Below are positions 1 to 12,968 of a DNA stretch of 64,000 bases, in pieces. The translations under genes and the position numbers were made by a program. The notes under the pieces are model-generated. The model made no database searches. It was not told the origin of the DNA and saw only the letters and a list, made by a program, of their open reading frames with translations. Each line of letters opens with the position of its first letter. Position 1 is the stretch's first letter. Source of the stretch: Pochonia chlamydosporia 170 (taxonomy: Eukaryota; Ascomycota; Sordariomycetes; Hypocreales; Clavicipitaceae); contig NC_035790.1 in the NCBI RefSeq assembly GCF_001653235.2, positions 2,790,001-2,854,000 on the forward strand, read 5' to 3'.

Positions 1-613
1 CGAGGTCAAGGGGGTTCTGAACATAGGGAGACAAGAAGGTGTTGTCAACAACGACGAGGATGCCGTGCTTGTGCGCCTCGGTGACGACGGCGCGAATGTC
101 CACCAGACGGAGGGTAGGGTTGGAAGGGCTCTCGATCCACACAAGACGAGTCTGATCGTTGATGTGCTCACTGATGTCAACTTCAATCTCGGGCGTAAAG
201 GTTACCTTTACACCGTGTGCTTTGGCCACCTGAGTAAAGTAGCGGTGGGTGCCACCGTAAACGTCAGAGACTGAGATGACATGACTGCCGGCAGCCAGGC
301 TCTGGAGGATAGTGGCAGTGGTTGCGCTGCCCGAAGAAAAGGCCAGTGCGTAACGAGCGTGCTCGAGAGCAGCGACAGCCGTCTCAAAGTTGGTCCGATT
401 GGGGTTTGAAGACCGTGAATATTCGTACTCGCCGACAGGCTTACCGACAGCCGTTTGGGCAAATGTCGTGGACAGTGAAATGGGCTCAATGACTGCGCCA
501 GTAGAAGGATCGTGGGGCGAGCCGGCATGCACGGCGAGTGTACCGAAGGCGTGGACGGGAGTCGGGGGACGCGGGGGCGTCGAGACGGGATCAGAGGTGA
601 CGGGAGGAGACAT
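1..613 (-). CDS. CYS3: cystathionine gamma-lyase, 5' part (gene continues beyond left edge)
   Basis: PLP-dependent trans-sulfuration enzyme that cleaves cystathionine to cysteine, 2-oxobutyrate and ammonia in the cytosol. About 204 residues are visible from the ATG at 613 down to the window edge, with no intron in this part. The reading contains the family landmarks AVHAG near the N-terminus, EPISLSTTF, YEYSRSSNPNR, the PLP-phosphate-binding stretch FSSGSATTATILQSL, DVYGGTHRYF, WIESPSNPTL and VDNTFLSPY. These match yeast Cys3 almost word for word, which favours gamma-lyase over the related gamma-synthases. The PLP lysine would lie just beyond the edge and cannot be checked. A proline-rich N-terminal extension of about 20 residues precedes the conserved core. 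The next gene rightward is 2.9 kb away. Confidence 0.93.
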   Translation of the reverse strand, partial: MSPPVTSDPVSTPPRPPTPVHAFGTLAVHAGSPHDPSTGAVIEPISLSTTFAQTAVGKPVGEYEYSRSSNPNRTNFETAVAALEHARYALAFSSGSATTATILQSLAAGSHVISVSDVYGGTHRYFTQVAKAHGVKVTFTPEIEVDISEHINDQTRLVWIESPSNPTLRLVDIRAVVTEAHKHGILVVVDNTFLSPYVQNPLDL

Positions 614-3552
614 TTCGGACTGAAGATACGGTGATCCGGGTCTGATCCTCGTCAATTGAAACTCGATGAAAGGTGAGGAGAGGAAGAAAAGCTGAAGGAG
701 TCCAGGAGTCGCCCGGTGATGGAGCTGTTACCTTTTTTTTTTTGGGCTTGATGGGATGGTGCTTGTGTCGGCGCTGATATGATAAGCACGGAGGGGCAAG
801 GAATCAGCGAGTGGGAGAGGGGCCGCTTTCCGGGCTCAATTGAAATGTGGTTGGAAGTGGCCGAATGCGTCAACCGAGTTGTTCTTGTGAATTCAAAGGA
901 AACAAACTCGCAATCTCAGGACTCAAAAGTCGTGAGAGGATTGCAGGATATATATACCGTCAATAAGCACAGATAGAATTTTCCAAGCTGGAACAAGAGG
1001 GGGCAACGAGGGTCTCGTGGTGGAGTACTGTCGCCGGTATATATGCGATTGAGTAATAGAGATATTCGGCAAGGGCAGGCCTAACGAAACCATCGGGAGG
1101 GCGAAAAGAAGATGCCAGACTCATTCATGCAAACAATGCTGGGAGAAAAATTGGATTCCGGACCTGCAGTTCCCACTTCGGGCTTGCTCTGATCCACTGA
1201 GTCAAGCCTTGCGCTGCCGTCACCGTGTTTAAAATTGTGTCATCAGAAAAGCCCTTAAGCCAACCTGTAGAGAAAAAAGTGTCTGGTCGAACACCGAGGC
1301 CAACCATGGCGCGTTCCGGCTTGATTGGTAATTGTCTGATTACTAGATCTATGCCACCCCATTTTGGTCGGGGTCCTGTGGATTGAACAAGATCTGTAGA
1401 TCGACCTGTCGAGCTCTTTTTTTGGTTATTCCTGTGGCCGGTTTCCGTACCGAGCTTAAACGACGTCAGCCTGTGGAATCGTCCTTCTTAATCCCGATCT
1501 TGCATCACTAAATGACAAAGCAGTCAGAAAACCCCATCACCGATACACCGCATTCTGCAGAGTGATCCGTGTGCAACCCTTGATGGCGGGCTCGCCCTCC
1601 GCCTCCACGCGAAGCTTGGTTAACGATTAGGTCATAAGGTTCGACTTTGTTCCGCCACGCCTTCTCACAATGCGTATTGCGCAACACTGATGAGCAATCA
1701 GAGCTCGCAGCCGACGCCCTTCCCTGGGGCTGAAAGACGACCGACTGTAATAGTGGGAGGGGGTGCTGCATGGAATCTTGGGGGCATTGTGTGACGCAAC
1801 GCCAAGCTGTCTGAAACGCCCATGTCCTTTCTGGATTCACTCACGATATGGCGGAGAACATCCTTGCCTAGGTTGGGACTTCTTCTCCTTCCTTATCTGG
1901 GTCTGATCAAATGCTTCCCCGTTGATGCTGCTTCACGGCGGGCTTTGACAATCACCGCCCGGATGTGATGGAGCACGGGCAGCGGCGGCTCATGGCCGGA
2001 TGCAGATCCATATTTTGAAAAATTGCAGACCGGCTTTGGTGATTTGACTGTGACTTGTCTGCAGGCATATGCATCACGTGGCTGCCGCCATTCAAGACAT
2101 GCTAATAAATGACAGGATACCGTTACCAATGCCTTGATGATTTGGATCACGGGGGCGTCAATGGGACGCCTCCTCACGAGTCTGACCATGAATGTCAGGT
2201 ATTCGGAAGGTGCAATGGGAAGCAAAACGTACCAGGCTCGACATTGCTGAACAACTCCGGTAAACCAACTGTTGTATGCTGTATGCTACGTTGGTATGGG
2301 CTTAGAGAGGTGGATCTAGTGTAGGCTACCGCAGCCCACTGCAGTACGAGAGAGCAAGGCTTTTTCACGCCCATTCGCGGTTGATGAAGAATTGAAGGGT
2401 CCATCGTTGAAGCATCCCTGACCGAACAGATGTCGGGGGCTTCTGGAAGCTGTCAGTGCTGGCTCGGATGGTCCCAATTTATTTAGTGGGACCAGTTGAC
2501 TCCCACATTGGGCACAGGCGTCGTTGGTTGAATCCAGCAGCCATGAGGACTTGACAGGTGGTAATTGTTTGTTGATGGCACGTTCAGGCCTTTGAAGTAG
2601 GATTTGAATAATGTTGAAAAAGAGAGGATTGTGCCCCTCTCTGGAATACTCTGGCCACATGCATCAAGTTGGTCAGCTGCCATACGCGATCGGGCAGGAG
2701 CAACAAAGGCTTGATGGTGAGGAAGGAACGCAGCCCCCACAAAGTGCCACTACTTTTAAGTACAGTTGAATGGACGAGAGGCATGAATGAGAACATAAAG
2801 CACATGCATCTAATAAACAATTGTTTCCAGAATTTGCCAACTTTGTGCCACCAAACGTGAATTCCTTCTCCCGGAGTTGTCTGCATCGCCTCTGAACCAG
2901 ACATTCACTCTGTGACAGATCGAGACCTCGGCGGCCTCGGGGTCAATCCATCTCCGGCGCGCCGAATATCGACCAAAATCCGCCCAAGCCCTTCCAAATG
3001 CTTGCTCCAAATACGCACAGCCGTTCAATATTCCGGGCACAGCGGTGACGAGACACACTGGACACCAACCGTGGATTCCGTGTGCCCCCCGGACAAGGTG
3101 TCAAGTGTCAAGAACCCCAAGAGCCGGAAAATTCGTCGTCTGGTAGCCTCTTGCAATTGAGAGCCTAGCTCGGGGTGGCTGTGCTCCACAAGCACATGTT
3201 ACTGGACCAGTTGACCTCACCAACACGATCTCCAGTTTCAGCACAGCAGTCCATGTTTCTCTAGCCCTGTTTGGTTTCTGAGCCAGGACCTGCTTGACAA
3301 TAGAGTCGCTTACAAAATACTCGCTGGAAACGCATTCGAAGAATCACCATATCACCGTATGGTTTTGACCTCTCACTCTCGCATGCCCGTTCAGACAGCA
3401 AAAGTGCGACCAGGCTGACAACGACAGCGTCACCAGGATAGCCTCATCAGCCCCCATCGTTGCTCTCACGGCCATGCGGCCCGGCGCGGTCCGTTTTCAA
3501 GTTTGCGGCTCGGAACTCTCAGTCATTCAGCTGTTGGGATATCAATTTAAAG
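614..3552. other. 2.9-kb intergenic region between CYS3 and a Zn2Cys6 regulator
   Basis: No open reading frame here has recognisable domains, fungal codon bias or plausible splice structure. The left few hundred bases should hold the CYS3 promoter (minus strand) and the right end that of the regulator. A poly-T tract lies near 731-742. Nothing resembling a transposon terminus or a tRNA was seen. Confidence 0.6.
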
Positions 3553-5142
3553 ATGCCTCCACGGCGGTCTCACAAAAAGTCACGCGCAGGGTGTCGAAGA
3601 TGTAAAAATCGGAAAATCAAGGTGAGTTTGTTCTCCCTCTCTCCCGCAGCTTCACCGCTACCTGTGGCTCGGTGATTTGAATGCTGAATGTTGATGGTGG
3701 ACTCATTGAACAAGTTGCGGACGAGTGCTGACTACTTGTGATTTTTTTGCAATACTTAGTGTGATGAAGTCCATCCAAGATGTGGCAACTGTTCCAAGCA
3801 CGGCGTCATGTGCGATTTCGAGAGCCGCCGCGTGCTTGACGAGCTTGCCGCAACATCAACGCCGGCGGCCACCAGTTTGAGCCCTCCAGCATCTACTCCT
3901 GCCGTCAGCGCCAGTATTGCCCGGCCATCGCCGTCAGTAGCCTCACCTACTCAGCCGCGAGCAATACCAATTCTCGCACAGGCCCATCCTAACGGAGTGT
4001 CTCCTGAACCAGACACGTCGAGACCCGTGGATCGACTGCTGGAGCTACGACTTCTCCATCAGTACACTACCAGCACATGCAAAACTCTGCTCACCAACTC
4101 GCCCGCCACAGACGACATCTGGCAAAAGGCCGTGCCCGAGATGGCGTTCAAAGGCAAGACATATCTGGCAGATGCCATGCTCTCCGTGGCAGCGCTCCAT
4201 CTGCGATCACAGAAGCCCACCGAGAAGGCTCTTGTCCAGGCGTCGCATGCATATTCCGCTTCGACTCTGGCAGCATATGTCGACACCTTGGACAAGGGAA
4301 TCACAGCAGACAATGCGGAGGCTCTCTTTCTCACGGCGTCTCTCATTGCTTTCCAGGCGACGGCCCAGCGGATTTTCATCAAGGACGACGCGGAAACGAG
4401 TGGCAACGACGGTTCCAGTCGATACACGACGCCCATGGCCTGGTTTCATGCGTTCCAGGGAGTCAAGACCGTTGTTGCAACATCGTGGCAATGGATACGT
4501 AACAGCAATATCGTTCAAGCCGTCATTGATTCACAGCCCAGTTTCCAACTAGATCTAAACCCACTAGGACCCAATTCCTTCTTCGGCCACCTGTTGGACG
4601 GTCTCGACGACGAACTCGCAAATGAGAGCCAGGACAAGATCACTGCCACGAGTCAAGGCTACTTTCACGCCGTTAGTGTCTTGAATTGGGCTCACAAGAA
4701 TCCTTATCCACCAGCCGCACTGGCATTCCCTGCCACCGTCTCCCGGAGATTTGTCGAAGTCGTCGATGAGAAGCGTCCCAGGTCTCTTGCAATATTAGCT
4801 TGCTTCTTTGCGCTCCTCAAACGCATGGATAATGTATGGTGGCTCGAAGATGTGACCCGCCGCGAAGTTATGGGCTTGGTTGGCCTGTTTGAATCCGGTT
4901 CGACGTGGTGGAGGCATCTGGAATGGCCGATACGCATTGCTCTCTGGGACGGGGGGGCGATACCACCAGATGTCTGGGGCGTGGATTACGAAAAGGAAGC
5001 TGAATCGAGCAAGGGATACGGCGACACCATGGTGAGCCACATTGAACTGTTCTCCAGGCTTACGCGCAATCCACAACAAGCTTCTGCTTCTTCCATGTCG
5101 GCGCAGGCTGAGCTAGAGCTCATGGCTGCTCCTCTGGATTGA
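3553..5142 (+). CDS. Zn2Cys6 fungal transcription factor, UPC2-like DNA-binding region
   Basis: Predicted nuclear regulator of 483 residues. Exons are 3553-3621 and 3760-5142; the 138-nt intron has a GTGAGT donor and a CTTAG acceptor. Joining them completes a zinc binuclear cluster C14-x2-C17-x6-C24-x6-C31-x2-C34-x6-C41 flanked by basic residues (RRSHKKSR), the arrangement of sterol-uptake-control (UPC2/ECM22-like) regulators. The intron falls exactly between K23 and C24. A Ser/Pro/Ala-rich linker follows, then a helical domain of about 350 residues like that of many fungal Zn-cluster proteins. The start is the ATG that puts the cluster near the N-terminus. Target genes are unknown; the UPC2 resemblance covers only the DNA-binding region, so a role in sterol regulation is not shown. 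Confidence 0.88.
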
Positions 5143-5543
5143 GGCATTATGCGAGCAAGCCTCAAGGTTTAAGTGACTTTTATTCTTTCAATGTTTAACA
5201 GCCCGGCGTATGGTTTCTGTGGGATTCACATTGGTAGGCATCCGACGCAGTCCCTCATCTAAACGGGGAGTGCCGTTAGCACGGCACAGACGGTGGTTTG
5301 GGTCCCTTTTTGTATGAGCGTACTGAATTCAAATCACATCAACATCCAGTTACAACGGTGAAAATAAACGTGACTGTGATATGACTGTATTAAATACACT
5401 AGCAACCACACAAGATGTATAGCTACGCGGCCCGGAGGCAGCCAGGACCGCCAATGCGTGAACAGACGCCCAAAACTCCAAACCACCAATGATCAAAAGC
5501 AAAAATTCTGTCTTTTTTGTTCCTTTCCCTTACCAACTTTCAC
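5143..5543. other. convergent 3' intergenic region
   Basis: 401 bp between the 3' ends of the Zn2Cys6 regulator (plus strand) and RPF2 (minus strand). It should hold both terminators and poly(A) sites. No ORF of note. Confidence 0.5.
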
Positions 5544-6563
5544 CTAACGCTTTATCCTCTTGGTGGCATCATCATCAATCACATCTGCAACTTCCCCGTC
5601 ATCGTTTCTCGACCTCTTCAACGCCTTCATCTTCCTCAACTGCAACTCACTCAGATCCTGCCTACCCAAGTGCACCCTGCCAATCTTATCACCCATCGAA
5701 TCCGTAGTGATGTTCTTCTTGGGACGCTCCTCCAGGCCGCGAGCCTTCTTCATGGCCTCCTTGAGCATAGACTCATCCGCCTCCTTGACACGGCCGACCC
5801 TAAAGTCCATCCTGGGTCCAATCTCCTCCACCTCCACGCGCGGCAGCTTCTGCCCACTACGTTTCGTCTGGATCATGTACGCGCGCAGGTGAATCGCCGG
5901 CTTGGCATCCCCATCGCCGGTCGTGTCCTCTGCCGTGACCGAAATAATGTACTGCAGCCCCTCCACGTCAATCTTGTCAGCGGGCTCGCCCTTGAAAAAG
6001 TCGAGGAGGAGGCTCTTTGCCAGCGTAAACTCGTTGGTGACGGGGCTTTCAAATGCCGTCCCCGCAAACACGAGCATGGGCCGCAGGCCAATCGCAAACT
6101 TCTTGTTCTTGAACTGGGCCATGGTGCGGAACGTCTCCGGGTCAAGGTACAGCTCTAGCATGTCGAGGACTTTGTAGCCGAATGTGCGGATAAAGGTCAT
6201 TGCGTGGGGGCGCTTCTTCTGGCTGCTTCCAAAGACGAGCAGCGAGGCGTCGTTCTTCTCCGAGAAGAACTCGAGCGATGTGGCATCCTCAAACGGGTGG
6301 ATGGGGTTCTTCTTGGTGAATTTTTTGGCAAGAGGCAGGTGGAGAGAGTAGAGGTCGTTGAGGGCATCTTGGACGACTTGGGAGCAGGATGTGCCGCGGA
6401 GGAAGAGGCATTGCTTGGGGTTTTCGACGGCTTTGGGCTCGCGCTTCTCGAGGGCTCGCTTTGAGCGGGCGTTGCGAGGTTTTCTGCGATGTGTTAGCTT
6501 GATGTTGCTCTAGTCTGGTTGGTGAGTTAGAATTGGTGCAGTAGCATACACTTGACGAAGCAT
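5544..6563 (-). CDS. RPF2: ribosome biogenesis protein RPF2 (Brix domain)
   Basis: Nucleolar 60S-assembly factor that, with Rrs1, brings the 5S RNP (5S rRNA, uL18, uL5) into the pre-60S particle. The protein is 317 residues from two exons: 6563-6550 (14 nt, encoding MLRQ plus two bases) and 6483-5544, with a 66-nt intron (GTATGC donor, CAG acceptor). The tiny first exon is needed to restore the conserved N-terminus, giving MLRQVKPRNARSKRALEKRE. The Brix domain follows, with IHPFED, LEFFSEKNDASL, MTFIRTFGYKVLDMLEL, ELYLDPETF, EEIGPRMDF and MGDKIGRVHLGRQDL, all typical of Rpf2. The C-terminus is Lys/Arg-rich. The gene is divergent from PEX5 across 604 bp. Confidence 0.95.
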
Positions 6564-7167
6564 TTTGAATGTGTCGTCTCCGATTTTGTGAAGACGTCGG
6601 TTTGCTTGGTGATGGCGGCCCTGTAAAAAAATGCCTGTCAAAAAAAAAAAACCGGCCACCAGACTTATCGATAAGCTCACCTGGTCTTCACCTCAATATG
6701 GAAAATCAGCACGGTGGCCGCCGACACCCACCCCGCCGTCACGTGGACAGTCTTGTGTTCAATGTTCTGAGTTTGGGATGAACGAACCAGCCCAAGGGTC
6801 CATCATGTCTGGTCTGGTGGCGGCCGGCGGAGAAACTGTAGCCCACCAGACCACAGGACTCTGTTCTGTAACCTTCCAAGGCTCTCAAGGCCGGGGCCGG
6901 ACTGCCTCGGTACTTTTTCCCCACAGGCCGAGCTGCAGGTGACGTCCTGACAAACCAACTTTGACCGAGCCCAAACCCGTCTGGTCCTTGGCCCTTCTCT
7001 CCAGCTTGTGAACATTTGCCTCCCCATCTTTTCATCTCCTATATTCTTTGTGTTCTGCTTCTTTGATTCATTTACGTATCCTGACAAGGTCGACGTACTC
7101 ATTGTCCCTCCTCTAGACACTGCCGCTTCATCCGCACAGCCGCGAGCAGCAGCGAATTCCGAGCATC
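6564..7167. promoter_or_regulatory. divergent promoter region RPF2 / PEX5
   Basis: 604 bp separate the two start codons, so both promoters must lie here. It contains a poly-A tract near 6641-6650 and two TCTGG units at 6808-6817, the same pentamer that forms long arrays at 22467 and 48660. A pyrimidine-rich stretch at about 7020-7070 is a likely PEX5 transcription-start region. No TATA box is claimed. Confidence 0.55.
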
Positions 7168-9207
7168 ATGTCGTTCATGGGGGGAGCCGAGTGCTCCACG
7201 GCGGGGAATCCCTTGAGCCAGTTCCAAAAACACGTTCAAGATGACAAGACTCTACAGCGAGACCGACTCGTTGGCAGAGGACCTGGAGCCCAGATGGGCG
7301 GCTTTCGAAGCCAGGCTGCCAATGCACCCCAGGACGAGGTATGTAGTTTTTCTCACGGCGATTGTATTGGGAAGCGAGTGATCCATATATTGACCTGCTG
7401 GTGACATTTCTATACACAGATGATGAATGGTTTCCTCAATGGAGCTCCAAATCTTCAGCAAGAGTTCCCCATGCAGGCAGGCCCTGCACTGAACCCGGCA
7501 CAACAGGCTCCGATGCGTGCCAGCTCAGCGTCGCCGTCATGGGCACAAGACTTCAACGGTCAGCCCGGCATGGAGTCGGCTTTCAAGCCTCCTCCCGGAG
7601 CTCACTTCTCGTCCGATGAATTTGCCCGATTCCAGCAGTTGAACGGTCAAGCATCGTCGGCCAGGTCCAGTCCAATGCAAAGCACAAACATGTCGAGCCA
7701 GATGCCGCAGCGGCCAATGATGGGCGTTGGCATGATGAATATGGGGATGGGATACGGCCAGACCATGTTCCAGCCCATGTATCAGAACCAACCGCTCCAA
7801 CATCAACAGCCGCAGCAGCAGCAACAGCCCGAGGGCAAAGGCAAAGGCAAGTTGGTCGAGCTGGATGACAGCAAATGGGAGGAGCAGTTTGCGCAGCTCG
7901 AGCTGCAGGACCAAGAGGCCGCGAAGCTCAAGGAAAATGAGCACGACGAGGCCAATGCCGCCGAGCGGGAGCTTGATGAGATTGACAGAGCAATGCAATC
8001 TGAAACTAATGAGTTTGGTGACTTCGAATCCCTTTGGAAAGGAATCCAAGCTGAGACGGCTGCTGCTAGATCCCTGGTCAACGACGAGACCTTTTTCGAT
8101 CAGTTCGATACCGAATGGAGCAACGAGAACATACCCGCCGACTTCTCCATGGGAGACTGGGGCCGATTCGGCGACCCTGTGGTCGAGAGCTACCTGTTTG
8201 AACAAGAAAACTTCTTCCGCGACGAAAAGAACGCATTCGACGAGGGTGTCCGGGTGATGAAGGAGGGCGGAAACCTGTCGCTTGCCGCCTTGGCATTCGA
8301 GGCCGCGGTGCAGCAGAACCCCAACCACACCGAGGCGTGGGTGTACCTGGGCAAGGCACAGGCTCAAAATGAAAAGGAAACAGCAGCCATTCGTGCCATG
8401 GAGCAGGCGTTGAAGTTGGACCCGAACAACCTGGAGGCATTGATGGGCTTGGCCGTGTCATACACCAACGAGGGCTACGACAGCACCGCCTACAGGACGC
8501 TGGAGCGCTGGCTTTCCGTCAAGTACCCCAACATCTTGGATCCCAAAGACCTGCACCCGGCGGCCGAGATGGGCTTCACAGACCGTCAGATTCTTCACGA
8601 GAAGGTGACGAAGCTGTTTATCGAGGCAGCTCGGCTCAGTCCCGACGGCGAGCACATGGACCCTGACGTCCAGGTTGGTCTCGGCGTGTTGTTTTACGGT
8701 GCAGAGGAATACGACAAGGCCGTGGACTGCTTTCAGTCGGCGCTGCACTCATCCGAGCTCGGCACATCAAACCAACAAGAGCAAGTCCATCTACTCTGGA
8801 ACCGACTTGGTGCGACGCTTGCCAACAGCGGCCGGTCAGAGGAAGCCATCGCGGCATACGAACACGCCCTTTCTCTGTCTCCCAACTTTGTTCGAGCCCG
8901 CTACAACCTTGGTGTCAGCTGCATCAATATAAACTGCCACCAAGAGGCCGCCTCGCACTTCCTAGCTGCGTTGGAAATGCACAAGTCCATTGAAAAGTCT
9001 GGACGAAGCAAAGCGCACGAAATTCTCGGCGACAATGCCGGTAGCAATGTTGATGAGGTTATTGACAGAATGTCTGCACAGAACCGCAGCAGCACATTAT
9101 ACGATACTCTGCGGCGCGTGTTTACTCAGATGGGACGCAGAGATTTGGCGGAAAAGACGGTTGCTGGCGTTGACCCTGATATTTTCCGACCAGAGTTTGA
9201 CTTTTAG
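7168..9207 (+). CDS. PEX5: peroxisomal PTS1 import receptor PEX5
   Basis: Cycling receptor that binds C-terminal PTS1 signals in the cytosol and docks at Pex13/Pex14. The protein has 652 residues from exons 7168-7338 and 7420-9207 (81-nt intron, GTATGT donor, ACACAG acceptor). The N-terminus carries a cysteine at residue 9, matching the conserved cysteine used for export-linked monoubiquitination. The disordered Met/Gln-rich half has WxxxF-type Pex14/Pex13-binding motifs, WAQDF near 98-102 and WEEQF near 210-214. The C-terminal half holds TPR repeats, for example NPNHTEAWVYLGKAQAQNEK, DPNNLEALMGLAVSYTNEG and SPNFVRARYNLGVSCININ. It ends with the usual FRPEFDF-like tail. The acyl-CoA synthetase at 33280-35523 is a plausible cargo. 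Confidence 0.96.
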
Positions 9208-12200
9208 ATGCCATGAATGCACAGTGGGGGGGACCAATTTGGAAATTCATTGAACGTGATGTTGATGAGGTGGGTAGACTTTTTGAAGGGGTATATACGG
9301 GAACATTGGGATGCATTGACATCATAGTATCATGTGTATAATCAACAAAATTATGACGCAACGTCCTAGGTAAGGTAGAAGTTGCAATCGATGATGAACG
9401 AAATAAACATCATGGCCGTGGAATGTGCTGGTGAGAATGGTGCTTAGTATCGTAGTCTTAGGTCGTGATAGTTCTTGATGAGGAGGTCGTTTGACGCAGA
9501 AAACGATACGACAAGGCGATGCTCGTTGGAGCAGTGTTTGTTCACCGGCGTGAGCTCAGTTTCTTGATCAGTTGGACTAATATGCACCGAGGAGGAATAA
9601 TTGTAACCACTTGGCTCTAACAGTTGACTTGTTCCCAACCAACATGTGCAAGGCATTGTCACCTACCCTAAGGTTAAAGCAAAAGGCGGGCAAGACAAAC
9701 CTCCCACCATTCACATGCAATATATTGTATGATTCCTGTTTCAACTCTTGTGCCTGACTCATGGCTCGCTGCAAGACATACGCATCAATCGCAGGTTCGC
9801 GCGCCTATCGAGCATTAGCTTCGCATGTACGGAGTACAAAAGATGCAATATCACCACCTCAACCAAAAAGAAGGCGTCAACGAGCAACCACTAGTTTCAT
9901 GTAGAGGCTCATCCAGACGCGAATCTCGCCTCGTGCCGGTCTTGTATCTTTTTTTTTTTTTTGGTTTTGTTTTTTCCCAGGGCAATACGCCCCAGCCGGC
10001 TTCGCAGGCGGCTAAAAACAGACCGGAAACGAAATGCTCAAACATTCGCCAAGACAAACATTCGCATCCTTATCCATTAATGGTATGCGCATCAAATGCA
10101 ATAGTCTGGGCAAGGCGCGCAAAAAAAAGCAACGGAAGGCTTTGCCATGTGCTGGGGTTGGGTGACTTGACGGACCGCTCACCTTCTATTGGATATTGTG
10201 GTGGTGGACCGTTGAGCCGGGTTTCATGCATGGCGGGGGTGACAATGGGAACATTGCTTGAGTCTGGACATAAATTGCTTCTTTTTTTGCAGTGGCTCGG
10301 CTGTCGTTTTTGCGTTTTCTGCAAAAGTCGAGTTTTATGACCAGTCTTTACCCAGCGCTGAGTGGAAGGGGGGCGTGAGGTTGATGTGTCAGTTGGCATG
10401 GCATATCTTGCTCTGCTCTGTGTCGCTTCCCAACATTGAAGATGAAGAATGATATGCCATCAGTTATCCTTCTCAACTGGTCTGAAAGCGACGGCGCAAA
10501 AGTCGCCTAACGAGTGCCCCATTCAGAAGGAATGCATCAAAAGTACGTTGCTTTTTGCCGTACCGCACACGTTTCATAAAGTGAGCTCCGCAACTTGGCT
10601 CAAGTGCTGCAAAAGAAGGCACCTGACTACCTGGCTCTCTTTTCTTTCGCGGCGACTGATAACGCCTGTCACTGGGGTGGAAATGAAAAGTTAAATAATG
10701 AGCGACGCCTGAATAGTATGGCCGCAAAGGAACAATAGCATCATCAACCTTTTTTGGGTTGAGCATCTGTCCGGCTGCCTTGTCAAGCCCGGAGTTTAGA
10801 ATTATATTGATGGATCTGCAATTGGCCCGTGCCGCCACAGCCCGTTGATCAGTTTGAGTTACCGGGGTGTTGGTTATAGAAGACGGTGTGGTGTGTGATT
10901 GCGAAATTTGACATTATCGGCACAGGCTTTTGTTTTCACCGTCATCTGACGTGAAATGCGAAATGATCAACTAGCTCGCGCCTTGAGATTATAGGCCACA
11001 TAGCCACTGCATGACACGGAAAACTGGCCACTGGAAGTTGGCATGCGTCAGTGAATGAGTCGGCCGGCGACGTGTGTAACTATCGTTCATGGAAACATTG
11101 ACGCAAACCTGGTTATCTAACTTGATATTGCCACCCTCCTCGTGACCATCCACGGATAAGAAGCAACATAATGATGTTGAAAAGAATGTGCGCGCCTTTG
11201 GTAGTCGTGAGCAGTGCGGAGTTTGCGCAAGGTGCGAAGGAGTGTTCCGGCTGGCTCCATATTCTCTACACAGATTAGGCAAGTATTACAGTACTGTAAT
11301 ATTTACCAGACCCTGTTACTGTATTTGGTGAAATACGTATGTATAGTGAATGTGTTTTCTGCTTGGCACTCTTGCCTCCCATTGGGGCATATTCAGACAT
11401 CCTCGTGGCGGCGTTCCGGTGGCTTTCGTCCAGTTCCGTCCTTCACAAGCCATGGCACACACGCGAGATACGGAAAGATGTCGATTTCGGGCGAGGACAG
11501 ATGAAGTATCTGGTGCTTTCTGTCTCCCTGTCCGTCCCGTCCATGCGCATTCTTGTGCCCATTTCTCACTGTTGAACCTTTGTACGAGGAAGTGTGGTGG
11601 TATACCGACCATCCGTGTTTGTTCGTAGCTCATTTCGTTCTTTGTTTCCAGGTCTGCACTGTAGTTTGTTCTGCCTCACATGTTCCAGAGTTCCTGAGAC
11701 ACAGAACGTCAGCCAAACCATTCTAGAGGGCGGGTGGGCCGGCGTAAGGCATTCAAACAACGCATAATCACGTTCAATGTTGGCCGTTTCAAGCTATCTC
11801 GTGTTTCCGAGATGTAGCCCTCATCACTCTTCTGCATTGTGTACGTGGTGTGGTGGCAGCGTCGTTCATGTGCGCACATCGCAAGACAATGGCAAGTTTC
11901 TCAACAGATCAACCATGTAGGCGCGCCGACTTGCGATCCGAACTATCGGATGGGTCGCCGTGGCACCAGTGGAACAACAGCGCCGTGTGCTCGGTAAGCA
12001 TGCCGGATGGGAGGACCAGACATTCTGGGCATGACTTTTGCAGCACGTCAGGGAGTATATTCAGAGCTTCTCAGCCTCATTTCATGATGTGTCTCGGAGA
12101 TTGCTGACAAACTGATTATAAGTACGTAGTGCACCAAGGGACTCGCTTAGAGAAGCCATGTCTCTCGGAATATTCGAGTTCGATACAGAAGTAGGTCTGT

Positions 12201-12924
12201 ATCACACAGTAACACAAGTAGCAGTTCCCTTTTCGGGGGAACATATGTATGCTCATCCTCCTTGGCAGTACAGAAGCATCGGGCAACGAGTCCGCAAAAG
12301 CAGAGATTGTCAGACACATGCTATGCACCTGGAATTCCCCCTGGCAGAGCCTTTGAAGTGCACTCGGAGTGCTGACCATGGGTATGGAGGCAGTGATAAC
12401 TTGAGCACCGCTGACGTGGACAGAGGCTGCTGGTATTTTGCATGTAGAGTTTGTGGTGGAGGCACTGTACTGATTAGTGAACTTGGCGCCATGAATGTGC
12501 AAGACATTCGATCACCCACGATCCAGATCGTCTCTCGTGGTGGAAATGTCTTCGACGCAGCCCTTGTACGAATGCTGTCACCAGGGAAGCGATCTGTGAG
12601 GTCAATATGGAAGTGTCCCATGCCGTCAACTGCATTGCACGTCGGTTAAACAACCTGAATGAGGGTTTCACGGCTGATGGCCACAAATAGCAAGTCTTTG
12701 ACACAAAAGTGTTCCGCATCGTCCCCATGCAGGCAGGCAGCTTTGAGCCGTATCTGCAAGAGCCAGCATGAGCAAAACAACAACCAGCTCTTTGGGGACG
12801 TGCGCGACGTATCTGGGCATTCACTGTAATTTGATTCCAGGACGATCCATGTTGAACCCGCAGCTTTGGCAGAAACGAATACAGATACTCCATACTGTAT
12901 CGGTCGACGAAGCCAACTGTAGCA

Positions 12925-12968
12925 GAGGTTGAGAGAGAGAGATTGAGTGTGAGAGTATGTGAGTGTGT
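12925..12968. repeat. GA/GT-rich microsatellite
   Basis: Imperfect run of GAGA dinucleotides passing into GTGA/GTGT repeats within the gene-free region. Confidence 0.6.

Noticed and set aside
5517..6158. 213-codon ORF opposite RPF2
   Set aside because: Antisense shadow of a highly conserved gene on the other strand.
7537..8367. 276-codon ORF opposite PEX5
   Set aside because: Antisense shadow of the PEX5 coding sequence.
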